Source: Microbispora sp. ZYX-F-249
Lineage (GTDB): Bacteria > Actinomycetota > Actinomycetes > Streptosporangiales > Streptosporangiaceae
Assembly (NCBI RefSeq): GCF_039649665.1
Contig: NZ_JBDJAW010000055.1
Span: 1-38,666 of the forward strand
Direction: 5' to 3'
DNA length: 38,666 bases
Position numbers and translations under genes: made by a program. This document shows positions 33,301-38,666 of the stretch, one piece after another; positions within the stretch are counted from its first letter, which is position 1, and every line of letters starts with the position of its first letter. The notes under the pieces were generated by a model, which did not search any database, was not told the origin of the DNA, and was given only the letters and a program-made list of their open reading frames with translations.

Positions 33301-34736
33301 CCGGAAGAAGGCTCTTCACCTTGGGAAAGGAATCGTTCAGCACCGAGACGGACACCGAAACCCTGGGCATCGCCTTCAGCCCGGACGGTCGATACTTGGC
33401 CCTTGGACGTGACCACGGCGGCGGACCCCGGCTGTGGGACCTCGCGGACGGCAGCATCGTCCAGGACCAGAACGGCAACGACACCTACGACGGAGGCAGT
33501 GTCCAAACGCTGCGTTTCAGTTCCGACGGGCGCTTCCTCGCGGGATTCGATAGTGAGAGGTCATTACACATCTGGCGCACGTACGACCATCTTCCGCTCT
33601 TGGTCTACCGGCCCGCGTACGAGAACATCTTCGATTTCGGATTTGACGCCGACGCCGGGTCGCTCCGGCTCCTGGCGGACGGGGGAGCCGTACTGACGCT
33701 GGGCCTCCGGACACTCACTCATCCGCTGAAGGTTCAGGGCGCGTACATGAACGGTGACGGGTCGGTCCTGCTTTCCGAGAACGGCACCGCGACCAAGCTG
33801 CTGGACCCCCGCACTCTCAAGGCCATGGGGAGCGTGCCGGCCGGTTTCGACAGCCTCGAGGTTGGGCCACGCGGGCGGACGATCGCCGTGCAGAGAGGCG
33901 CTCGCCTCACCATTGTCAGCGCGGCCGGCGAGGTCACCGTGACGCTGCCCGGCCGCCCCCCCGAGGGCGATTGGAACAATTTCCTCTACGGAATGACGAT
34001 CAGTCCCGACGGGACCATGCTGGCAGTGATGGGCGAGTTCGGGAACGACTCGGGCCGCCAGACGGTGCTGCTTTATGACGTCGCATCCGGGCGCCTGCTG
34101 CACACGGCCAAAATCGATGCCGGCACCAGTTCGGCCGGGCTCATGGCGTTTCAGCCGGGGGGACGTCTTCTGGCGCTGAGCACCTTCCCCGGACGCGTCC
34201 TCGACTTACGGTCGGGGAAGCTGCTGCCCGGCCGGTTCGGCCCGGAATCGGATCGGATGCTCGACCTAGCGTTCAGTCCCGACGGCAAACTGATCGCCAC
34301 CGGCGGTGTGGATGGACGGGTGACCTTCTGGGACGCGAACACTTTGACAAAAACCGGTTTGAGCCTGCCCGGTCACACGGGCGGCGTCAACTCGCTCGAG
34401 TTCTCCACCAAGGGTGGGCTGCTCGCCGTCTCCGCTGTCGACGGCGTACGCATCTGGGACACCGCGACCCGGCGGCAACTTGGGCCCGTGCTGACCACCC
34501 TCGGCGGCTTAATGTCCGCCCTCGACAGGGACATGACCTTCGCCCCCGATGGGTCGGCCCTCTACACGACGGGACGGGACGATAGGGAAGAAGCCTGGTT
34601 CTCGGACTTTCCCACCGACCCCGAGCGAGCCGTTGCGGCGCTGTGCGCCCGGGTGCGCACCACTCTAACCCGCGCGGAGTGGGGCCGCCTCATCCCGGAA
34701 GCCCCCTACCGCGACGTGTGCCCGGCACGGGCCTGA
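30315..34736 (+). CDS. Caspase-like protease / STAND NTPase / WD40 protein
   Basis: A 1473-residue protein; the start may be GTG 30315 (GAAGGA five bases upstream) or ATG 30321. Residues ~18-235 form a caspase-like (C14) domain with His96 in VYYVGHG and Cys149 in VLDCCFSG, so the dyad is intact. PYRGLAAFGPEDADFFFGR (about 275-293) starts an nSTAND1 NTPase: Walker A GPSGSGKSS (318-326), Walker B IIIIDQFEE (403-411), and a winged-helix-like end with VEITHEALIRGWPQLRSWV (632-650). One membrane span follows (about 730-749). The rest (~820-1450) is a WD40 propeller with repeats such as FSPDGKLIATGGVDGRVTFWD. The WD40 part would sense a signal, the NTPase switch would assemble, and the protease would act, probably at the membrane. 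It forms a two-gene unit with EACC1. Substrates are unknown. Confidence 0.9.
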   Translation: MPMTTTRHPPLLLASPGAEVLLVGSGTYAAGSRLTHVPSVAATVGDLAACLVDRAGLDPSNLSTLIDPADPAEFGTALVRAAQRARDVLVVYYVGHGLVSARNELHLATRSTIDLTQGIASHQAVPYSIVREVLADCPAQLVLVVLDCCFSGRAQGSTVRADVDEAFDTAQRGMYVLTSTSRDEAAWAPEGQRHTAFSGALITLLMAGDPAAPPLLTLDHLYRSLARTLTERGLPRPRRQAADYADQQPLVSNAAYRNVPKPVRRSQEGTGDFSPYRGLAAFGPEDADFFFGRTNLTASLIRRVLHAPSRTGPLIVIGPSGSGKSSLLRAGLIPSLSRASGRGEPGAGFMVFTPGDDPVGVLAARFSSIAGLPREHLRGQIEADPAALRRILAHRRPKAVRPIIIIDQFEEIFTACPDENQRRIFIRALQEASCDLARPAPAVVVLAVRADFYAHCTDHPELLAALDHPVVVGPMTTAQLREAIESPAALAGLALQDGLVDLLLDDLGTGAQAAGAAGGVLPLLSHALLATWHQREGRTLTLAGYRASGGIARSLAQTADAVLAGLDPASRHTARWLLPRLIRVGEDTQDTRRRVPLADLIPSAGAPDHPDVRQILDHFVRARLVTVDEDAVEITHEALIRGWPQLRSWVEADRATLLALQQLDGDAGTWLRHGRDAAFLYQGTRLDAAVEAARRWEAGHSRREFALNEVQRAFLGASLKQTARRNRLRAVITASLVTLLIIALAAAGLAEARRRTANEQTAVAEAQRDLALAPLVAARADSLRHTDPVRAMLLSVASWRIAHVPAAQGSLYAALDQVERSVVTIPANAAGYEFRRNATTVVAFGASGGGIWDAASGRRVRTLDIPDSGIATPAGRASATGVSFNTFALSPDGRTLALVTKKGRVRLYDAGSGRRVGEEFGSEIKSVRFSQKGKWLIVDKGQVEPYDYVLEAWDVARQALIHHAESSRRLFAVSPDDRLAAYMGLNQDTVVWDLMAGRRLFTLGKESFSTETDTETLGIAFSPDGRYLALGRDHGGGPRLWDLADGSIVQDQNGNDTYDGGSVQTLRFSSDGRFLAGFDSERSLHIWRTYDHLPLLVYRPAYENIFDFGFDADAGSLRLLADGGAVLTLGLRTLTHPLKVQGAYMNGDGSVLLSENGTATKLLDPRTLKAMGSVPAGFDSLEVGPRGRTIAVQRGARLTIVSAAGEVTVTLPGRPPEGDWNNFLYGMTISPDGTMLAVMGEFGNDSGRQTVLLYDVASGRLLHTAKIDAGTSSAGLMAFQPGGRLLALSTFPGRVLDLRSGKLLPGRFGPESDRMLDLAFSPDGKLIATGGVDGRVTFWDANTLTKTGLSLPGHTGGVNSLEFSTKGGLLAVSAVDGVRIWDTATRRQLGPVLTTLGGLMSALDRDMTFAPDGSALYTTGRDDREEAWFSDFPTDPERAVAALCARVRTTLTRAEWGRLIPEAPYRDVCPARA

Positions 34737-34814
34737 AACCGGTGTGCTCGAAGGCGCACGCACGTCGGCGGCTGAACCGATGGCATGATCGGCGAAGAGC
34801 CGCTGCTTCGGTCC

Positions 34815-34838
34815 TCGGGCGGCATCTCGGCCGCCCGA
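34815..34838 (+). terminator. Hairpin downstream of caspase gene
   Basis: A 9-bp stem, TCGGGCGGC (34815-34823) / GCCGCCCGA (34830-34838), with a six-base loop, about 80 bases after the caspase gene stop. No T-run. Confidence 0.5.
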
Positions 34839-34906
34839 AGCGTAAGTGAGCGGGCGAAGGCCCAGACGCGCCCCCGCAGCAGCCGCCGGCCGACCCGCTA
34901 GCCGCA

Positions 34907-35458
34907 ATGGTCGCCGAGCTCGGGCCGGGTGCGCTCGCCGCCCTGCTCGCCGACGACGACGAGACGGCCGATCCGTACGCCCTCGCTGACATGCTGCCCT
35001 CTCACCTGGCCCGGTCGGTGCGGCCCCTACTCAACCAGCTCGGCGCCCGGCAGCAGCACCCGCCGGCGGGCCGCACCCCCGGTCCCGTCCTGGCCGTTCG
35101 ACATGCGGGCGATCGTCGAGCAGGCGGTTCGCGCGCTCGGCGTGACGCCGAATACGTTGCGCGGCTGGTGCAGGACCGGGCAGCTCGCCGGGCCGAGCTG
35201 GTGCGCCGTGAATCGCGTATCCCGCGGCAGACGATTTGGGCCGCCGCGGCGAGGTCGGCGAGCGGCCCGCAGGCCGCCGCCCTGGTCATGGACATAGACC
35301 AGTGACCGGGTCCGCGACCGGGCCGAGCCCGCCGAGCGGGTCGAGCAGGCCGCCGCCGCCGACCTGGCCCGTACGCCGTCGTCGTTCGATTCCGTCGAGG
35401 TGACCCAGCTGGTCGAGCAGGCGCAGCGCGCGGTCGCCGAGGACCTGCGCCGCCCCTG
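34907..35458 (+). pseudogene. Eroded gene of unknown function
   Basis: The frame from ATG 34907 starts well (MVAELGPGALAALLADDDET, then YALADMLPSHLARSVRPLLNQL), becomes low-quality, then looks protein-like again in shifted frames. FDMRAIVEQAVRALGVTPNTLRGWCRTGQL (around 35100-35190) resembles a HTH helix pair. RDRAEPAERVEQAAAADLART...VTQLVEQAQRAVAEDLRRP (around 35310-35458) resembles a coiled coil. The three pieces lie in different frames, so a gene of perhaps 180 codons with a HTH and a helical tail has probably decayed. I cannot name a family. Confidence 0.4.
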
Positions 35459-35716
35459 ACCCTGCGAGCCGCCGCAGACGACCCGGAACTCCTATAGCTA
35501 CGGCGAGCCACAAAGTAGCGGTGGGTTACCTATTGAGTTCGGTTCGTAGTGATTTCAAGTGACACATACCGACCGTTTGCGGGATGCTCCAGGAGAGGTG
35601 CGTCCCACCGCAGGGACGGCGATTGCCCCGCTGGAAGGGAAGGACCACAAATCAGGGAGAGGAAGAACCGCTTTCCCTCGGCACCGCGAACCGTACACCG
35701 TAATCTCGACAGTGAC
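35459..35716. other. Gap with AT-richer patch
   Basis: The 35480-35580 part is AT-richer than its surroundings and could carry a promoter. A 65-codon frame from GTG 35559 ends inside the following hairpin; its composition is not convincing. Confidence 0.3.
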
Positions 35717-35763
35717 GGGCCTCCTACCTGCCCAGGCGTCCAAGCGTGGCCGGTAGGAGGCCC
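35717..35763. terminator. Strong 12-bp inverted repeat
   Basis: GGGCCTCCTACC (35717-35728) / GGTAGGAGGCCC (35752-35763), a perfect 12-bp stem with a 23-base loop. It is immediately followed by a second hairpin, so the pair probably forms a two-way transcription barrier. Confidence 0.65.
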
Positions 35764-35782
35764 GGCGCCCTATCCGGGCGCC
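35764..35782 (-). terminator. Terminator of micro-gene
   Basis: GGCGCCC (35764-35770) / GGGCGCC (35776-35782), loop TATCC. It abuts the stop of the minus-strand micro-gene at 35783. Confidence 0.6.
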
Positions 35783-35893
35783 CTAGTGATCGCCGAACCA
35801 GAAGACCCACACCAGCCAGGCGGCGAATCTGACGGCCGCCAACACCAGGCGGACCTTCTGGAAGCGATCACCCTCACGACGGGTCGGCTCCAT
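35783..35893 (-). CDS. 36-residue single-TM micro-protein
   Basis: Too short for ordinary gene finding, but well marked. ATG 35893 is preceded by GGAGAAGGGA (about ten bases upstream). The chain begins with a charged stretch (MEPTRREGDRFQKVR) and continues into one hydrophobic helix (LVLAAVRFAAWLVWVFWF) ending GDH, and the stop is followed at once by a hairpin terminator. The layout is that of a small membrane peptide, as in type I toxin or regulatory micro-proteins; I cannot tell which. A second micro-gene of similar design lies at 36461-36616. Confidence 0.5.
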   Translation of the reverse strand: MEPTRREGDRFQKVRLVLAAVRFAAWLVWVFWFGDH

Positions 35894-36460
35894 GCCGTTT
35901 CAGTCCCTTCTCCACCGGGCCATCCGGCGGCGCCGGCCGTACGCCCCCGAGGGGAAGCGGACCCGGCAGTGCAGCAACCCGACACGCAGATGCTGCCCTA
36001 CCCGACGGCAGCGCGTCCCGGATCGTCTCAGAATGTGGACGGCCTATCAGCTGATCTGTGCGGCACAGGTCGAGAGCCGGCGGCACTCGTGCTGAGCAAG
36101 CCAGCACGCCGCCCAGACTGTCGGGCGGCCGCGCTATCGCCCTCCCGGACAGCGGGCCCCCGACCGCCTCAAAGGATGTTGGAGAGGGGGAAGCGCCTCA
36201 CGCTCGGGCTGATCCTTGGAACCGGGCCCCGCTCGGGCGCCGCCTCGTCGACGGCTGTTCGAACGCCGTTCGAATGCCTGGCGATCGGGAGTCCCAAGCG
36301 GGCCGCCGGCGGTCCTGCCACCCCCGGTGTTCTGTACGAGATCAAGGGCGTCCGCCCTTAAGGGCGGACGCTCGCGCGCCTGACCGGTGCGCCCCTGGCT
36401 ACAGCTCTGCGGCCGGTCCGGGGCGACACCGGCCGCACGCTCTATCCGATGTCGCCGGTC
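35894..36460. other. Gap between two micro-genes
   Basis: No gene I can support. Near the right end there is a 24-base perfect palindrome, described separately. The rest is ordinary high-GC sequence with Arg/Pro-rich, unmarked frames. Confidence 0.3.
36348..36371. repeat. 24-base perfect palindrome
   Basis: GCGTCCGCCCTT (36348-36359) is followed directly by its reverse complement AAGGGCGGACGC (36360-36371). With no loop it is a cruciform-type site rather than an ideal terminator; in RNA it would fold with a TTAA-centred loop. It could be a terminator for the micro-gene at 36461-36616 or a protein-binding site. Confidence 0.75.
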
Positions 36461-36616
36461 TCATGCATGCTCGGCGGGTGTCGGGGAGGAGGCCGCGTCT
36501 GCTGCCGGGGCGTGGCTGCGGGGTCGGCGGGGGCGGGTGGCGGTCCAGCCGATCAGGGCGGTGGCCAGGTTGAGTGCGCTGACGGCCAGCGGGACCCAGG
36601 CGGTGAGCTGCTGCAT
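36461..36616 (-). CDS. 51-residue single-TM small protein
   Basis: A minus-strand frame from ATG 36616 with GGGAG about nine bases upstream. MQQLTAWVPLAVSALNLATALIGWTA is a membrane helix with a short uncharged start; an Arg/Pro-rich and Ala/Ser-rich tail follows (TRPRRPRSHAPAADAASS). Small single-TM proteins of this type are frequent beside actinomycete STAND or TPR genes but have no known role. It is divergent from the STAND-TPR gene. Confidence 0.45.
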   Translation of the reverse strand: MQQLTAWVPLAVSALNLATALIGWTATRPRRPRSHAPAADAASSPTPAEHA

Positions 36617-36876
36617 GACGGAGGGTCTCCCTTCGAGGGGGTTTGGGTGGCCGGTGCCACCCCGGTGAAGACATGGCAGCTGGGGTGGTCGGGGTCCGGC
36701 AGCAGATTCGGAGCAGGCGGACAAATCCCCGGGCACGCCCGCCCAAGATGAGACAAGCTGACCTGGTGAGGGATGGTGCATGGCGGTTCGGGGATCGGGG
36801 GTCCGGAGCTGTCCGGTACCCGGGCCGGACCCTCGCACCCACCTATCCGCCCATTACGCCGCAGGAGCGCCCGCAG

Positions 36877-38666
36877 ATGCCTGTCCACCCCCCGACCGGT
36901 TCCCCGATTCCCGCCGGCCAGCCTGACCACCAACCGAACGGTGAGGGTGAAGCGGGACGGCACTCAGATGGCCCGGCAGGAGGTCACGCTCCCGTGATGA
37001 GTCCGGACAGCGTGCACGGCTTGGGGCAGTTCACGGCCGCACTGGGGGCGCTGCGGGCCGGGCGCTCGTACGGAGATCTGGATCGGGCGGTCCGGCCGGA
37101 GAAGTTGCCGTCCAGCACCCTCAGCGATCTGCTGACCAAGGGGCGGTGCACGGTGGAGACGCTGGAGTTGTTCCTGCGGGCCTGCGCGGTGCCGCGACCG
37201 GAGTGGGAAGCATGGCGGCAGGCGCGTGAGCGGGCCCTATCGCCGGCGCCGCCGAGGCTGCCCGGGCTGGTACGGGTCGCGGCGGCGCGTCCGCGGCGGC
37301 TGGGCGTGCACGCCCCGATCGACGCCCCCGGAGCCGTGGGGGAACTTCCCGTCTACGTGCCGCGGGACACCGACACCGGCTCGGAGGGAGTGCGGGCCCT
37401 GATCGGGCGGGCGGCCGAACACGGCGGCCTGGTCGTGATCGTCGGAGGGTCGTCAGTGGGCAAGACCCGCTGCGCCTACGAGGCCCTCCGTGCGGTGGTG
37501 CCGACCTGGTGGCTGCTGTACCCCACCGGACCCGAGCAAGTCCGCCAGGCCGCCGAGCAGGCCCCACCCCACCTAGTGGTGTGGCTGGACGAACTGCAGA
37601 ACCACCTGGGCGGCCCCACCGGACTGGACGCCGGCACCGTACGGGCGTTGCTGCAGGCTGGAGCAGTGCTGGTGGCCACCATCTGGCCCGACCGCTACCA
37701 CGCCTTTACCGCTCTGCCTCAGCCCGGTCAGGCGGACCCCTACGCGGCCGAGCGGGAGCTGCTGGGCCTGGCCGACGTCGTGCACCTGGACGCCGACTTC
37801 ACCCCCGCCGAGCGGGAACGAGCGCGTGCAGCGGCCGAGGCGGGGGACGCCCGTATCGCTCTGGCGCTGGAGTCGGCCGACTACGGGCTGACGCAGGTGA
37901 TCGCCGCCGCGCCACACCTGATCGCCCGCTGGCAGGGGGCCGGCCCGTATGCCGCCGCGGTGCTTAACGCCGCGATCGACGCCACCCGCCTGGGCGTGCG
38001 CTCCCCGCTTAGCGCTGAGCTGTTGCGGGCGGCCGCCCCCGGTTACTGCACCTCCCACCAACGGGCCGCCGCCCCTGCGAACTGGTTCGAGGCAGCCATG
38101 GCCTACGCCACGGAAACCCTGCACGGCGCCACCGCCGCCCTCGCCCCTGTTGCTACGGACACCATGCAGATGGGTCAGGCCGCCGGCTACCAGGTCGCCG
38201 ACTACCTCCAACAGCACGCCGGAGCCCGGCGCCGCATGGTTAAGTTGCCGGCCAGCTGCTGGCAAGCCCTCTGTGACCACCCCACGCAGCCCGATGACCA
38301 GTACCGCGCCGGAAGCGCCGCCATGAACCGGCTGCTCTACCGGTACGCCGAACCCCTCCTCCGCGATGCTGCCGACGCCGGCAACGGGTCGGCCGCACGC
38401 CGGTTGGCCGAGCTGCTGGTCGAGCAGGGGCGGGTGGAGGAGGCGCTGGCGGTGCTGCGGGCGCGGGCCGACGCCGACGATGAGTGGGCCGCGCGCCGGT
38501 TGGTCGACTTGCTGGTGGAGCAGGGGCGGGTGGAGGAGCTGTGGATGCGGGCCGACGCCGGCGACGGGTGGGCCGCGCGCCGGTTGGCCGAGCTGCTGGC
38601 CGAGCAGGGGCGGGTGGAGGAGGCGCTGGCGGTGCTGCGGGCGCGGGCCGACGCCGGCGATGAGTG
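36877..38666 (+). CDS. STAND-type NTPase with TPR-like repeats (C-terminus cut by window edge)
   Basis: The frame is open from ATG 36877, which has AGGAG nine bases upstream, to the window end (596 full codons). ATG 36997 is an alternative start that drops a Pro/Gly-rich leader. Counting from 36997: a helical N-terminal domain similar to an XRE-like HTH (about 10-62, ending LELFLRACAVP), then a P-loop domain with Walker A GGSSVGKT (150-157) and Walker B LVVWLDE (193-199). After ~200 residues of helical NTPase arm there are TPR/Sel1-like repeats beginning near 460 (SAARRLAELLVEQGRVEEAL). This is a common actinomycete architecture, probably a signalling or conflict ATPase in which repeats read a ligand. 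The end of the protein lies outside the window. Confidence 0.85.
   Translation, partial: MPVHPPTGSPIPAGQPDHQPNGEGEAGRHSDGPAGGHAPVMSPDSVHGLGQFTAALGALRAGRSYGDLDRAVRPEKLPSSTLSDLLTKGRCTVETLELFLRACAVPRPEWEAWRQARERALSPAPPRLPGLVRVAAARPRRLGVHAPIDAPGAVGELPVYVPRDTDTGSEGVRALIGRAAEHGGLVVIVGGSSVGKTRCAYEALRAVVPTWWLLYPTGPEQVRQAAEQAPPHLVVWLDELQNHLGGPTGLDAGTVRALLQAGAVLVATIWPDRYHAFTALPQPGQADPYAAERELLGLADVVHLDADFTPAERERARAAAEAGDARIALALESADYGLTQVIAAAPHLIARWQGAGPYAAAVLNAAIDATRLGVRSPLSAELLRAAAPGYCTSHQRAAAPANWFEAAMAYATETLHGATAALAPVATDTMQMGQAAGYQVADYLQQHAGARRRMVKLPASCWQALCDHPTQPDDQYRAGSAAMNRLLYRYAEPLLRDAADAGNGSAARRLAELLVEQGRVEEALAVLRARADADDEWAARRLVDLLVEQGRVEELWMRADAGDGWAARRLAELLAEQGRVEEALAVLRARADAGDE
38401..38666 (+). 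repeat. Near-identical tandem repeats in STAND-TPR gene
   Basis: Copies begin at 38401, 38497 and 38581, of 96, 84 and at least 86 bases. Over 86 bases the first and third copies differ at two positions. Each encodes RRLAELLxEQGRVEEAL-type units. The array leaves the window, so copy number is unknown. Confidence 0.85.

Noticed and set aside
35559..35756. A 65-codon frame starting at GTG
   Set aside because: Ends inside a strong terminator-like hairpin and has unremarkable composition without a ribosome site.
36773..36997. A 74-codon frame ending TGATG at the STAND gene
   Set aside because: The frame of the STAND gene itself extends upstream to ATG 36877 with its own AGGAG, so this overlapping frame is not needed and its composition is poor.

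Overview
The window is high-GC actinomycete DNA: GC-rich third positions, many GTG starts, at least one apparently leaderless gene, and a conjugation machinery of the SCO6880/TrbL type. The relatives I recognise (S1-domain protein, STAND/TPR protein, DUF6000, HAD, EACC1) suggest the Streptosporangiales or Streptomyces side of the Actinobacteria; this placement is inference. A ParA-type partition locus, a winged-helix replication-like protein and a type IV secretion (T4SS) module, with no integrase or transposase visible, make a conjugative plasmid or a plasmid-like integrative element the best reading. Both window ends lie inside genes: a TraG/VirD4-like coupling ATPase on the left and a tandem-repeat STAND protein on the right.

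Layout. 1-6.1 kb: the coupling ATPase and a VirB4-like ATPase, both on the minus strand, separated by cargo: a RHH/MazF-like toxin-antitoxin pair, a DUF3800-like protein, a frameshifted DUF6000 gene and a HAD phosphatase-like protein. 6.4-9.2 kb: a plus-strand trio centred on a membrane-anchored Mrr-type endonuclease, then minus-strand small genes and a HExxH (ATLF-like) metalloprotease. 9.4-13.3 kb: the T4SS core on the minus strand (two-TM protein, SCO6878-like protein, TrbL/VirB6-like protein, SCO6880-family protein). The wall-remodelling lytic transglycosylase/NlpC-P60 gene is divergent at 13.8-14.8 kb. 15.4-17.0 kb: an overlapping operon beginning with a two-S1-domain RNA-binding protein. 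17.5-21.5 kb: a HTH protein, a 1.1 kb non-coding stretch with two copies of a ~98-bp direct repeat set exactly 144 bp apart, parA, and a ParB-like protein with a Pro/Ala-rich N-terminus and a ribbon-helix-helix-like C-terminal part. 21.9-24.6 kb: an HNH endonuclease with five Cys-rich modules, then decayed genes including an 83-bp near-copy of the window's own virB4. 24.6-29.2 kb: an unrecognised gene with AT-richer codon use, an unusual tandem RHH protein, the replication-like protein and a small secreted protein. 29.9-34.7 kb: an EACC1 gene overlapping a 1473-codon caspase/STAND/WD40 gene. 34.9-38.7 kb: decayed DNA, two micro-genes for single-TM proteins, strong hairpins, and a STAND NTPase with near-identical TPR-like repeats running off the window.

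How it works together. The T4SS, wall hydrolase and coupling ATPase would move the element; ParA, its partner and the putative centromere would keep it; the toxin-antitoxin pair would stabilise it. The Mrr-like, HNH, EACC1-caspase and STAND-TPR genes look like conflict or defence cargo. The most interesting part is the EACC1-caspase-STAND-WD40 pair together with the neighbouring repeat-rich STAND gene, which resembles the complex NTP-dependent conflict systems predicted in multicellular bacteria.
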